NCBI RefSeq assembly: GCF_000022085.1
Contig: NC_011894.1
Location: forward strand, 4,920,001-4,984,000
Reading direction: 5' to 3'
Origin: Methylobacterium nodulans ORS 2060
GTDB lineage: Bacteria > Pseudomonadota > Alphaproteobacteria > Rhizobiales > Beijerinckiaceae
Length of the DNA: 64,000 nt
Shown in pieces: positions 33,895-42,478 of the stretch. Each line of letters begins with the position of its first letter. Position 1 is the first letter of the stretch. The notes below the pieces were generated by a model. The model was given only the letters and a program-made list of their open reading frames with translations, was not told where the DNA came from and did not search any database. A program made the translations under genes and the position numbers.

Positions 33895-34818
33895 GAGTCC
33901 GTTGGGAAAGGGTCATTTCATAGTGATTGACGCGAGAAGCCGAGTTATAGAGGCGAAAAGCATAGCCGCCGCCGAGATGTGAAGCAGCGTATCGTAATCC
34001 AGCTTGAGACGGCGCGACACCGTGAGAGCGCCGATGCTTTGCTCAATCCGCCATCGTTTCGGCAGAAGCACAAAGCCCTTCCCAAATTGCGGCCGTACGA
34101 CCACTTCCACGACACGGCTCGTGCCAGCCTGAACCGCCTCAATGAAACGGGCCTTGTACCCACCGTCCACCACGATTGTCTTGATCCAGGGACAGAGACG
34201 AACCAAGCGCTTGACGAGCGGGATCCCGCCCTCTTGATCCTGAACGTTGGCCGGAGTGATCATCACCGCAAGCAGGCGTCCGTCGCTGTCGACCGCCAGA
34301 TGCCGCTTGCGCCCCAGCACTTGTTTCGCCGCATCGTACCCGCGCTCGCCTTGCGGGGCGTCACACTTCACCGCCTGGGCATCCACAATCGCCAGCGTTG
34401 GACTGGCTTCTTTCCCGGACTTCTCACGATCCCTCATCACGAGATGATGGTTGATCCGGTCCATGTGGCCGCCATCGGTGAGCAACCGCCAGTAATCGTA
34501 GCAGAGACTGGCGGGCGGCAGATCCTTTGGCATGGCATCCCAGGGAATGCCGTACCGCTGCACGTAGCGGATGCCGTTCATGATGTCCCGAATAGGATAG
34601 GTCCGGGGCCGCCCGATCCCCTCCGCGACAGGAAGCAGTGGCTCCAGGGTGAGCCACTCGTCGTTCGTCATATCACTCGGGTATCTCTGGCTGCGACGAT
34701 CATAGCGCGGCCGATTTGCAGCGGTCCAGACCAAGGAGGGGCCATTCATCCATTCGAGACGAGCAGACATGCTCTATCATCCCGCATTTTCTCTTGGCCA
34801 CCCTTTCCCAACGGACTC
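33895..34818 (-). mobile_element. Complete IS5-family insertion sequence (924 bp)
   Basis: Terminal inverted repeats begin GAGTCCGTTGGGAAAGGGT and are perfect at both ends. The trinucleotide TAA flanks both sides (33892-33894 and 34819-34821), the TNA-type target duplication of the IS427-like group of IS5. One full-length transposase gene fills the element. Intact ends and target duplication suggest a recent insertion. Confidence 0.93.
33913..34770 (-). CDS. IS5-family transposase
   Basis: 285 residues. The N-terminal IS5 domain reads PSDMTNDEWLTLEPLLP, then RTYPIRDIMNGIRYVQRYGI and WDAMPKDLPPASLCYDYW. The DDE catalytic core is visible: D in LAIVDAQAVKCD, D in IVVDGGYKARF and E in LPKRWRIEQSIGAL. 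Length is normal for the family and no frameshift is seen, so the protein should be functional. WRIEQSIG differs from the commoner WVVERTF form around the last acid. It cuts and pastes its own element. Confidence 0.95.
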   Translation of the reverse strand: MSARLEWMNGPSLVWTAANRPRYDRRSQRYPSDMTNDEWLTLEPLLPVAEGIGRPRTYPIRDIMNGIRYVQRYGIPWDAMPKDLPPASLCYDYWRLLTDGGHMDRINHHLVMRDREKSGKEASPTLAIVDAQAVKCDAPQGERGYDAAKQVLGRKRHLAVDSDGRLLAVMITPANVQDQEGGIPLVKRLVRLCPWIKTIVVDGGYKARFIEAVQAGTSRVVEVVVRPQFGKGFVLLPKRWRIEQSIGALTVSRRLKLDYDTLLHISAAAMLFASITRLLASITMK

Positions 34819-34821
34819 TAA

Positions 34822-35313
34822 GAACGGCGCCGATGAATCAACCCTGAACCGCTCCGCTTCCGCCGGTACGGCACGAGAAACCATCTGGCTGCCGCCAGCG
34901 GAGAGATTCAGGTTTTATTAAAGTACTTTGAGGGGAAACCCTCGGGTTGAATGCAGTCCAGAAGCAGATTGCGAACATTGTTCTGCATACGGGCAAGACA
35001 ACTCGCTCCGATTCGGCCCTGCGTCACGAATGGACCTTCGACAGCCGCGCTGGGAATGTCCACTCGTCACGCGGGAGCAGACTTCTACAATGGCAGCAAG
35101 ATCGTGCCAGGCGATAAGTTCTCCCGATCGGCAGGTATCGGCAGGTAAGGAAAACGACCGGAAACCGGATACCGGACCCTGTCGGGTCTGGGTGTTCGAA
35201 ATTCAAGAAATCCGAGGAGCGACAGCATCATGTTCCCGGCGTGCCATGACCAGGAGCCCGGGCACGCCGGCAGAAATTTCTTTCAGCAACCAAAACATGA
35301 CGGATGCTGTATT
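34822..35313. other. AT-rich intergenic stretch, left part
   Basis: About 490 bp with lower GC than the surroundings. No supported gene; frames on both strands are poor. It is bounded on the left by the IS element and could be acquired DNA. Confidence 0.4.
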
Positions 35314-35643
35314 TTATTTTTCGGCATCGTTAAAAACCTTATCATTTGCGTCCTTGAGTCTGTTTCTTTCTTCTTCGATCATTCTGATATAGGCTTCTTC
35401 AATTATCTGATCGGCAAGCCCCTGCTGATCTTCTAGAAGATTTTGCAGGGTATCGCTACCCTCAAGCTTCTTGCGCTGTTTGATACATTCGCTCCCCCAG
35501 CGATCAATGGCATCGATCGCCTCCTCATAAGCGTCGCCCAATTGCTGATTGGTGTGAGGCCCTTCTCCGAAGAGCTGCGTCGCGATGAGTTTGGTGATTT
35601 CCTCAATCTTCTCTTCCCAAATCATCTCCTTGTTCTCACGCAT
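35314..35643 (-). CDS. AT-rich helical hypothetical protein (109 aa)
   Basis: From the ATG at 35643 (MRENKEMIWEEKIEEITKL) the frame encodes an acidic, nearly all-helical protein (LGDAYEEAIDAIDRWGSECI, GLADQIIEEAYIRMIEEERN). It has no signal peptide. Codon use is much more AT-rich than in neighbouring genes, which points to horizontal transfer. A longer form from 35706 is possible. No family recognised. Confidence 0.5.
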   Translation of the reverse strand: MRENKEMIWEEKIEEITKLIATQLFGEGPHTNQQLGDAYEEAIDAIDRWGSECIKQRKKLEGSDTLQNLLEDQQGLADQIIEEAYIRMIEEERNRLKDANDKVFNDAEK

Positions 35644-36342
35644 CTCTGCTACCCTGTATTTCCAATATAGATCGTGGCTGGCAGCCGTCGAAGGCAAGCG
35701 CAGCACTCACCCGATCCGCAGGGCCTGCCCGAGGGACAGGTACACTGGCCCACAACTTGCGCCCTGCTTGACCCGACCCGGCACGCATTTAATAACGATT
35801 CGGACGCGTGCGTTTGTTCCATGTCGCAGCACCGGAGCTGTATCACGCGCGAGGTCCGATGTAGCTCACACGGGGCGGTGAAGTTGTGTCCCGAGCAATG
35901 GAGCAGCGCGACGGTCGCGAGAACGCTTGCGCCCGCCTCCACTCCGATGCGCCTGCTATGATTGCGCGCTGGCGCGATTCGAAACGGAGATCGGTGATCG
36001 AGCCGTAGAACGGCAACCCGGCACCGGAGAGGATTGAGGCCGAGAGGGCCCTCATCCAGCGCCAGCGTCCCCTAACGCCGGATGGCGATGATCAGGAAGA
36101 GCGACGTTTCCAACCGCCTGCCACGGTTCCATCAAGCCTGGTTGGACGGTCCCGGCTTAGATCGCCAACTTGCAGAACCGGATACTGATTGCAGGCAATT
36201 TACCTTCACTCGATAGGAATTTGCACCCTCGAAAACGAACAATGAATAATATCTATGTACTCAAATGAAAAACTTGAGTTGCAAATGTGGAGAAATCATG
36301 ATCTAAGCAGCGGCGCAGATCAATAACACTGGAGGCAGACAC
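35644..36342. other. AT-rich intergenic stretch, right part
   Basis: About 700 bp without a supported gene. The segment just before 36343 is strongly AT-rich and probably contains the araC-type gene's promoter. I found no IS ends or tRNA that would mark an island boundary. Confidence 0.4.
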
Positions 36343-37440
36343 ATGTCCTCCTTTGTCTTGTCGGGTTGCAATCGATCTCTGAGCGCCACGGCAGGCGCCG
36401 AAGAGCTGCGCGAGCTCGCGCACGGACCCCCCATTGATTTCTTGCACATCAACGCAGTTCAGGCGATCTGCAGCGTCCTCATAGATTTTGGCATCGATCC
36501 AAACCGGCTGTTCGAGCAGGACGGAATCAGTACGTTGTTCCTCGACGGCACCGAAGTGATCTCATTCGCGTCGCTCGGCCGCCTGACGGCTCTTGGTGCC
36601 CATTGCAGCCAATGCCCCCACTTCGGACTTCTCGTCGGTCAGCGCACCACCCTCGCTTCGCTCGGCCTCCTCGGGGTGCTGATGCGAAACTCGGAGACGA
36701 TCGGCGATGCCCTGCGCGCGCTGGAGGCTCACCACGGCCTCATGAACCGCGGAGCGGTGGTCGGAGTGTCGATCGACAGCACCTTGGCGATCGTCAGCTA
36801 CTCTCTCTATCAGCCCGATGCAGAAGGCGTGGCCCTTCACTGCGAGAGAGCCCTTGCGGCCATGACCAACGTCCTCCGGGCCTTCTGCGGCGCGGATTGG
36901 GCTCCCGACGAGGTGCTGCTGCCGCGCTCGCAGCCCCCCGACACGACCCCCTACAGAGACTTCTTCCATGCCCACATCCGGTTCGAGGAGGAGATCGCGG
37001 CCCTGGTTTTCCCGGCCCGGCTCCTGAAGCACCCCATCGAGGGCGCGAATCCGGTCGCGCGGAAGGTGGTGGAGCGGCGCATCCAGCAGCTTGAGGCCGT
37101 CATTCCGGCCGACGTGACAGACGAGCTTCGGCGCCGCCTGCGCGCCACGATGACCCAGAAGCCGCTCAGCGCGCAGCAGGTCGCGCGCATGATGGCGATC
37201 CATCGCCGCACGCTGAGCCGCCGGCTGAAGTCCGAAGGCACGAGCTTCAGGCTGGTTGCCAACGAGACGCGGCTTGGCATCGCGAAGCAGTTGTTGGCCG
37301 ACACCACCCTGAGCCTGGCGCAGATCTCGGCCACACTGGAATTCTCGGAGCCGGCCGCATTCACGCACGCCTTCCGGCGCTGGACCGGCACAACGCCGAG
37401 CGCTTGGCGGAAGGAAAATCAGGCACAGGAAAAATCTTAG
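36343..37440 (+). CDS. AraC-family regulator with arabinose-binding-like N-domain
   Basis: 365 residues. The N-terminal 200 fit the Arabinose_bd type ligand domain of OruR/ArgR-like regulators: LIDFGIDPNRLFEQDGIS, a central QCPHFGLLVGQ and LGVLMRNSETIGDALRAL. The C-terminal AraC domain (about 265-355) has two helix-turn-helix units, LSAQQVARMMAIHRRTLSRR and LAQISATLEFSEPAAFTHAF, followed by RRWTGTTPSAWR. GGAGG sits seven bases before the ATG. The effector is unknown. No catabolic operon adjoins it; the following 370 bp hold only remnants. Confidence 0.92.
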   Translation: MSSFVLSGCNRSLSATAGAEELRELAHGPPIDFLHINAVQAICSVLIDFGIDPNRLFEQDGISTLFLDGTEVISFASLGRLTALGAHCSQCPHFGLLVGQRTTLASLGLLGVLMRNSETIGDALRALEAHHGLMNRGAVVGVSIDSTLAIVSYSLYQPDAEGVALHCERALAAMTNVLRAFCGADWAPDEVLLPRSQPPDTTPYRDFFHAHIRFEEEIAALVFPARLLKHPIEGANPVARKVVERRIQQLEAVIPADVTDELRRRLRATMTQKPLSAQQVARMMAIHRRTLSRRLKSEGTSFRLVANETRLGIAKQLLADTTLSLAQISATLEFSEPAAFTHAFRRWTGTTPSAWRKENQAQEKS

Positions 37441-37487
37441 ATCCTGACGAAGACGCACGACGTCTGATCGTCCGATCTTCGGAATTT

Positions 37488-37625
37488 TTATAGCGCGACC
37501 AGGTCCACGTGCTCGCGGAAATCGACGTTCACGAAGTAGTCGATTTCCTTGTCGCTGAATCCGCGCTTCGGACCGAAGAAGCGGAGTAGCGCGACTGCTC
37601 GCCGATGCGATCGACGATGTCGGTC
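37488..37625 (-). pseudogene. GNAT-acetyltransferase fragment
   Basis: Minus-strand frames read DIVDRIGEQSRY, then one frame over FFGPKRGFSDKEIDYFVNVD and VDLVAL, then a stop. RIGEQSRY-RFFGPKRGFSDKEI-VDF is a stretch I associate with GNAT domains of the kind found in Pat-type protein acetyltransferases. The rest of the domain is missing and a frameshift divides the two parts. Confidence 0.45.
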
Positions 37626-37714
37626 TCACCGCAGCGTTCCTGACGACGCCCTACGCCGCCCGCCTCACGGGCATGACCGTCTCCATGGACGGCGGCCTCA
37701 GCATCATGGCCTGA
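37596..37714 (+). pseudogene. C-terminal fragment of a short-chain dehydrogenase/FabI-like gene
   Basis: One frame ends ADAIDDVGLTAAFLTTPYAA, RLTGMTVSMDGGLSIMA, stop, which is the typical C-terminus of an SDR or enoyl-ACP reductase (DVG-AAFL, then TG-T-VDGG). The catalytic and NAD-binding parts are absent. Confidence 0.6.
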
Positions 37715-37808
37715 CCGACTCTCAGTCTTTGATGTATTGTCTGTCCGGACGGAGAACCGGTCCCCACTTCTCCTGGACAGACTCCAGGCCGCATCCGGAG
37801 CATCAGGC

Positions 37809-38210
37809 ATGGCCGGTCTCTTCGCCGAACTCGTCTCCCCCGAGCGCATCGTCTTTGCGGGCGAGGTGCGGTCCGTGCTGCTGCCGGGCGTCGAGGGGGA
37901 CATGACGGTGCTTCCGGGCCATGCTCCCCTGGTGACGATGCTCCATGCCGGTCTCGTCTTCGCCACCGACGCTGCGGGCACCGGGCGCCGCGCCGTCGTG
38001 CGCGGTGGCCTCGTCGAGGTGACCGGAACCCGGGTGACCATCCTGGCCGAGCGCGTCCTGCCGGTCGAGGAGCTGACCCGCGACCAGATCGACGAGGAAA
38101 TCCTTTACTTCCAGATGGAACGGGACGGCACCGCGAATCCGGAGAGGCGGGCGCAGTGCGAGGTCTCGATCGGCCGGCTGGAAGAGTTCAAGGCCAACCT
38201 CAGGCTGTGA
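37809..38210 (+). CDS. atpC: F-type ATP synthase epsilon subunit, orphan copy
   Basis: 133 residues that cover the whole epsilon chain. The beta-sandwich domain reads FAELVSPERIVFAGEVRSVL, LPGVEGDMTVLPGHAPLVTM, then VVRGGLVEVTGTRVTILAE. The C-terminal helical hairpin is present (EELTRDQIDEEILYF, ERRAQCEVSIGRLEEFKANL). Epsilon sits on the central stalk, couples F1 to Fo and inhibits ATP hydrolysis. No other atp gene is near; alphaproteobacteria normally have atpC at the end of atpHAGDC, so this is probably an additional copy. It is flanked by gene remnants on both sides. Confidence 0.9.
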   Translation: MAGLFAELVSPERIVFAGEVRSVLLPGVEGDMTVLPGHAPLVTMLHAGLVFATDAAGTGRRAVVRGGLVEVTGTRVTILAERVLPVEELTRDQIDEEILYFQMERDGTANPERRAQCEVSIGRLEEFKANLRL

Positions 38211-38285
38211 GGCTGTCCTCTGCGGCCTGCTGCGGCGGGTCGTCGGGCGCCTCGGCGAGCCTGCTCTGGTCGCTGTCGTGCATCG

Positions 38286-38435
38286 CTATGGCCGGCCTCG
38301 CCAGTGGGGATGGGTATCCAGACTCTCGGCAATCAACATGACCTTTGCCAGGATCCAGGAATTGATGAAGGCAAAGCCATAGCAATCATAGTTGATGCCA
38401 TGTCGCGACAGCACGAGAGACTCGTGCAGCGACCC
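38286..38435 (-). pseudogene. Fragment of a small membrane protein
   Basis: The frame contains HGINYDCYGFAFINSWILAK followed by VMLIAESLDTH. This resembles the first membrane segment of a conserved alphaproteobacterial membrane protein I remember only as uncharacterised (GFALINALVLAKVMLIAEDL). No start codon with ribosome-binding site and no continuation were found. Confidence 0.4.
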
Positions 38436-38466
38436 TCCGACGCGGCCCCGACCCGTGCGCTGCCGG

Positions 38467-39153
38467 TCAGTCACGCAGGAGCTGGCGGATCGCAGCATGG
38501 CAGAGCCGGATCCGCCGGGCGCCCGCCCGAAGGAGCGCACCGTCAGCCTCCAACTGGCTCACCGCACGCGACACCGTCTCGATGGTCAGCCCGAGATAAT
38601 CGGCGATGTCGCGGCGCGTCATGGGCAGGTCGAACCATCCCGCCTCACCGGACCGCCGCTCGATCTCCGCCAGGAACGCGGCAACGCGCTCCAGGGCCGA
38701 CCGGCGCCCGAGCAGAAGAACATGGGCCTGCCGGTGCTCCAGCTGACGCAGCGCGATGGACCATAATTCGCAAGCCAACTGGACGTCGTGATGCGCGGCC
38801 GCCTCGAACTGGCGTCGCGGATAGACCATCACCGTCGTCTCGATGATCGCCTCGGCCGATTGACCATAGACCGCATGCACCTCCAGGCCGAAGATATCGC
38901 CCAGAAGATGGAAAGCACTGATCTGCCTGCGGCCGTCGCTCAGGACATTGTAGCTGCGGACTGCGCCGCAGATGACCTGGTATACGCAAGCCGCCTCTTC
39001 GCCCTCTCCGTAGATTTCCTGCCTGCGTCCGTAGGTGGAGAGTGTGCTGACGAGCTCCGACGACGTCGTCAGCATCGGCAGATCGTGCCTGCGGCCGGCA
39101 ACCGGGCCGCCTGGGGCAGGCAGCAGCTGGGAGTGTGACGCGGCGATCGCCAT
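38467..39153 (-). CDS. Crp/Fnr-family regulator (FixK-like)
   Basis: 228 residues from the ATG at 39153 (GAGGAGGA upstream). Residues about 20-135 form the cyclic-nucleotide-binding-type barrel (QEIYGEGEEAACVYQVICGA, FHLLGDIFGLE). The C-terminal Crp-type helix-turn-helix reads LPMTRRDIADYLGLTIETVS then RAVSQLEADGAL. The N-terminal four-cysteine cluster of true FNR is absent, as in FixK proteins, so it does not sense oxygen through an Fe-S cluster. FixK-like proteins act under low oxygen downstream of FixLJ. The GATTGTGCT dyad lies about 220 bp upstream. Confidence 0.9.
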   Translation of the reverse strand: MAIAASHSQLLPAPGGPVAGRRHDLPMLTTSSELVSTLSTYGRRQEIYGEGEEAACVYQVICGAVRSYNVLSDGRRQISAFHLLGDIFGLEVHAVYGQSAEAIIETTVMVYPRRQFEAAAHHDVQLACELWSIALRQLEHRQAHVLLLGRRSALERVAAFLAEIERRSGEAGWFDLPMTRRDIADYLGLTIETVSRAVSQLEADGALLRAGARRIRLCHAAIRQLLRD

Positions 39154-39524
39154 GAGCGTCCTCCTCGCAAGGCCGGACAAGGAAGCCCGCGCCTTTGCCG
39201 ACGCAGACAACCTGCGCCCCCGACCCTGACGGGCGATTCAACCGTCGCCTGCATTCATGGTCTTCGGAGTGTCGCTTCTTCGCCTTTATCCATCAGCGCA
39301 CCGCTACAGTACCTATCCCGGACGCGTCAAATAGTCAAGCATATCGAAAAGCCACACGGCGTATCCTCTTGATTGTGCTCAGCACAATCGAACGCCTTCG
39401 CGGGCACTCGGTGCGGGCGGTCTCGGCCGCGCCCCTGAGGAAGGCCCAGCGCCAGCCTCGCGGTACGCCGCGGAAGCGGCGCCCGAAATCGTGGGTTACG
39501 CGATGCCTGTCGCCGCGTTCCGGT
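39154..39524. other. Intergenic region with perfect dyad
   Basis: About 370 bp between two minus-strand genes. Apart from the inverted repeat at 39371-39389 nothing was recognised. Confidence 0.45.
39371..39389. promoter_or_regulatory. Perfect inverted repeat GATTGTGCT-C-AGCACAATC
   Basis: Nine-bp perfect arms around one central base. Too short-looped for a terminator, so more likely a protein-binding site. It differs from the FNR/FixK consensus TTGAT-N4-ATCAA. Confidence 0.5.
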
Positions 39525-40169
39525 TCAGCGACGTCCTTCAGTTACGATGACGTCCATTGGCATGTCATGCGCCTGTGGGTAGATCGTGGCGACACGAGCA
39601 AGCTCGAAGCCAACGCCGATGGCCAGCGGTTTCGTCGGCATGGCCGCAATGGTCCGGTCATAGAACCCGCCGCCATAGCCGAGCCGATAACCGGCTGGAT
39701 CAAAGCCGACCAATGGCGCAATCAGCACCTCGGGGATCACAGCCTCACCCTCCGAGGGGATGGGAATGTTCCACACTCCGCGGCTCATGGGCATTCCGGG
39801 CCACCACTCCCGAAACTGGAGTGGATGCGCCTTTTCGACCACGACCGGCAGGGCGAGCCGGGTCCCCTGATCGCGCAGAGACATCAGGAGCGGCCTTGCA
39901 TCGTATTCACCCTTGAACGGCCAATAGAAGCCGATCAGCTTGTCCCGGCTGGCGGCGAGCGCCGTCTTCAAACCCTGGCTGATTCTTTCGCTCCAGTCCG
40001 CACGCATCTGGGATGGGATGCGCATGCGCTGATCGATGAGACGGACACGTGTCTCCTTCCGCCACTGCCGCACACTCGGCCAATCGAGTCCCGGGCTCGG
40101 AGGTGCTGCAGGACTCGACGATTTCCCTTCACCGGACAGGCCAAGATAATTCTGGTCAAGTTCATGCAT
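39525..40169 (-). CDS. 5-formyltetrahydrofolate cyclo-ligase family protein, paralogue 2
   Basis: 214 residues from the ATG at 40169, chosen because it gives an N-terminus like that of paralogue 1 (30967-31578); the frame is open to 40262 and no ribosome-binding site decides. Shared motifs are WRKETRVRLIDQRM, IGFYWPFKGEYDARPLL, LALPVVVEKAHPLQFREWWP and LGYGGGFYDRTIAAMP. It should catalyse, or derive from, the ATP-dependent conversion of 5-formyl-THF to methenyl-THF. The surrounding DNA is full of gene remnants, but this copy shows no disabling change. Confidence 0.9.
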   Translation of the reverse strand: MHELDQNYLGLSGEGKSSSPAAPPSPGLDWPSVRQWRKETRVRLIDQRMRIPSQMRADWSERISQGLKTALAASRDKLIGFYWPFKGEYDARPLLMSLRDQGTRLALPVVVEKAHPLQFREWWPGMPMSRGVWNIPIPSEGEAVIPEVLIAPLVGFDPAGYRLGYGGGFYDRTIAAMPTKPLAIGVGFELARVATIYPQAHDMPMDVIVTEGRR

Positions 40170-40469
40170 GAAGCAGGGTGGTGAGCTGTACTCGCCGAAT
40201 TCGGAGTGCTCCCCCGCGGCTGACTCCAACCTCTTGTCCGATTCGCAGCCGGAACCACCCATCGCTCGACTCTCCCCTGTTCAGAGGCCGCACACGCGGT
40301 CGTCGAGCGTGAACAGCGCCCTGGCATCGATCAGACGGCCGCCGGCAAGGGTGCCGCCCGTGCGCGACCGGCAGACTATCTCATCGCATCCTGCGCTGCG
40401 ACGAAAACGGGTTGAAGCGCTGGAATCCCGGTCCCTGCCATTCGCCCTCGATGGCGGGGCAAGGGGGGA
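40170..40469. other. Remnant-like region
   Basis: Minus-strand frames hold protein-like endings, for example GGRLIDARALFTLDDRVCGL before a stop near 40285, but no full gene. I could not assign a family. Confidence 0.35.
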
Positions 40470-40650
40470 TCAGATGATCCCGGTTTCCGGGAGCGGCTGA
40501 CCGTCGACGAGCCGTTGCCACCCGAGCCGGGTGAGGTCGACGGTCTGTAGCGGCCAGTGAGCAGCAACTCGGCCAGCCGCTGCCCATGAACTCACCCATG
40601 GCGGAGGAGGACTGCGCGATGCCGCGCCCTGAAGGACGGCCGGTCCGGGT
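40470..40650 (-). pseudogene. C-terminal remnant of an FAD-dependent oxidoreductase
   Basis: Three minus-strand frames together read SGRGIAQSSSAMGEFMG, then QRLAELLLTGRY, then TVDLTRLGWQRLVDGQPLPE and TGII, stop. This is the C-terminus of a DadA/glycine-oxidase-like FAD oxidoreductase (SGRGIA is part of the FAD site). Two frame changes in about 100 bp show that the gene is dead. Confidence 0.55.
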
Positions 40651-40800
40651 GGCTACCCTCCGAGCCGCCTGCTGCCCTCTCCCGCAATTGTCCTGTGGAT
40701 GGGCGGAACCTGTCCTGCGTTCAGGATTGCGCCGCGGTCCCGGAGATCAACGCCGGGATATCTCGGTCTCCGCGAATGATCGGGCCTGACCTGACCGCTG

Positions 40801-41013
40801 TCACCATGGATGCACCGGACCTTCCGACTTGGCGGTGCCCAGGATGCAGAGCGAAATCCCAATCACCCCCACCAGCGTCCCGACAGCCGAGTGGTGGGTG
40901 TAAGACCAGTAATATCCCGGACCACCCACGGCCATGCCGGCGAGCGTGAGGAGCGCGCCTTTGCCCGGTGCGAGCGGAGGGGTGTCTGCAGGCAGCGAGG
41001 ACCTCTCGACCAT
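40801..41013 (-). CDS. Small membrane protein (70 aa)
   Basis: GGAGATCAG precedes the ATG. The product has two hydrophobic segments (GALLTLAGMAVGGPGYYWSY and AVGTLVGVIGISLCILGTA) with a short polar turn, so it is probably a helical hairpin in the inner membrane. No family recognised. Confidence 0.62.
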   Translation of the reverse strand: MVERSSLPADTPPLAPGKGALLTLAGMAVGGPGYYWSYTHHSAVGTLVGVIGISLCILGTAKSEGPVHPW

Positions 41014-41122
41014 GACTGATCTCCATCCGATCGCTTACCCTTAATCTAGCAGAAATCGTGATGCTGTTGAATGGCGCATACGAGGTATCAATTGACGGAC
41101 ATGCACGGCTCGTCGGTGCCGA

Positions 41123-42148
41123 TCAAGAAGCAGAGCCGGTCTTGCGTCCGACCAGGATCGGATCGGGGCGCTGGGCCGTCCCGCCGGTGAGCCAAGCCAC
41201 TGCCAGGGACAGGGCCTCGTCGATCGGCCTCGACCTGTATCCGAGTTCCGTCCGAGCCTTGCCATCGTCGATCGGGGCGGATCGCAGCGCGAGGCGCACG
41301 CCCTCTCGCGTCGCCGGCGGGCTGTTTCGCGAGAGGTGGTCGGCGATCCACTCGGAGACGGTCGCGAGCATCATCGCGACGCCCCCCGGCAGCGCGAAGG
41401 ACGGCATCGGCCGGCCCGACAGGCGCTCCAGCCTGGACAGGAGCAGCCGCAGCCGTACGTTCTCGCCACCAAGGACATATCGCTGTCCGGGACGACCGTG
41501 CTCGCCCGCGAGGCGGATCCCCTCCGCGACATCGCGGACGTCGACGAGGTTGAGCGTGCAGTCGAGGAAAACAGGCGCCTGCCCGCTCAGGAACAGAGAC
41601 AGCATCGCCGCGGGTGGCGTCATGTTCCAGTCGCACGGGCCGATGGGGACGGTGGGGCTCGCGATGACGATGCTGCGTCCCGCCTGCGCTGCGGCGAGCG
41701 CGGCCCGCTCGGCCAGGCATTTCGACCGCGTGTAGGGACCAGACATCCGCTCGAGAGGCGGGAGGTCGTCGCCGCGCACCGGGCCGTCCTCCCGAGAATC
41801 GGTGAGCAGCACGGCCTCGGTCGAGCAATGGACCACCCGGGAGGCGTCGGGAGCAGCAGCCACGACGCGCTCCGTGCCCAGCGCGTTGACGCGGGCGAAG
41901 GCATCCCTGTCAGCGGCCCACAGATGCGCGATGCCGGCCAGATGATAGATGCGGTCGATACCGCGCATCGCAGCCGAAAGGCAGGTTTCGTCCAGAATGG
42001 AGCCGCGGCGGTAGTCGACAGAGGCCGGAAGCCCGCGAGGATCGCCGCAATCGAGCACGCGCACGGCGCGCCCGGCGGCGAGCAGCCTTTCGACGAGATG
42101 GCGGCCGATGAAGCCGCATCCGCCCGTGACCAGATCGATGGAGGTCAT
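41123..42148 (-). CDS. hpnA: Hopanoid-type NAD-dependent sugar epimerase (HpnA-like)
   Basis: 341-residue extended SDR. The NAD-binding glycine motif TGGCGFIGRHL is at the N-terminus, the catalytic YxxxK lies in GPYTRSKCLAE, and IASPTVPIGPCDWNMTPP and LNLVDVRDVAEGIRLAGEHG match hopanoid-associated HpnA proteins (TIGR03466 type). GQRYVLGGENVRL is also typical. HpnA proteins are linked to modification of the hopanoid side chain, made by many Methylobacterium. No other hpn gene is present in the window, so the role in hopanoid synthesis is by similarity only; another NDP-sugar epimerase or dehydratase role is possible. Confidence 0.82.
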   Translation of the reverse strand: MTSIDLVTGGCGFIGRHLVERLLAAGRAVRVLDCGDPRGLPASVDYRRGSILDETCLSAAMRGIDRIYHLAGIAHLWAADRDAFARVNALGTERVVAAAPDASRVVHCSTEAVLLTDSREDGPVRGDDLPPLERMSGPYTRSKCLAERAALAAAQAGRSIVIASPTVPIGPCDWNMTPPAAMLSLFLSGQAPVFLDCTLNLVDVRDVAEGIRLAGEHGRPGQRYVLGGENVRLRLLLSRLERLSGRPMPSFALPGGVAMMLATVSEWIADHLSRNSPPATREGVRLALRSAPIDDGKARTELGYRSRPIDEALSLAVAWLTGGTAQRPDPILVGRKTGSAS

Positions 42149-42478
42149 CGGCAGCCTCGGCAGATCGATGCTACTCTAGCACCTCCGCGCGATTGGACAT
42201 TGACCGTGATTAAGGGGCCTGTCCGCCGTGCCGGGTAGTCAGCCGACGCCGAACCCACAACCGGGGCAATCCCCGGAGAGTTGCACAGCGCTATCGCCGC
42301 CCGTCGGCCCGGTTGAGCGCTCGTCTCACACGATGCCGTTGAACGAAGCCGAAACGGCGTTCCTCGTGGCGAGCGACCGGGCTCAGGCGATGAAGGTCCA
42401 GATCGCCTTTAGACGTCCCGATCGGCATTGGCCTTGGGAGGCACCGGGCCGACCACCCGGCGCCCCCTGTGTCCGGCA
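42149..42478. other. Intergenic region, nothing certain
   Basis: About 330 bp between hpnA and the end of the long glycosyltransferase gene. A perfect CCGGGG-CAAT-CCCCGG hairpin at 42261-42276 may be part of a terminator. No gene supported. Confidence 0.4.
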
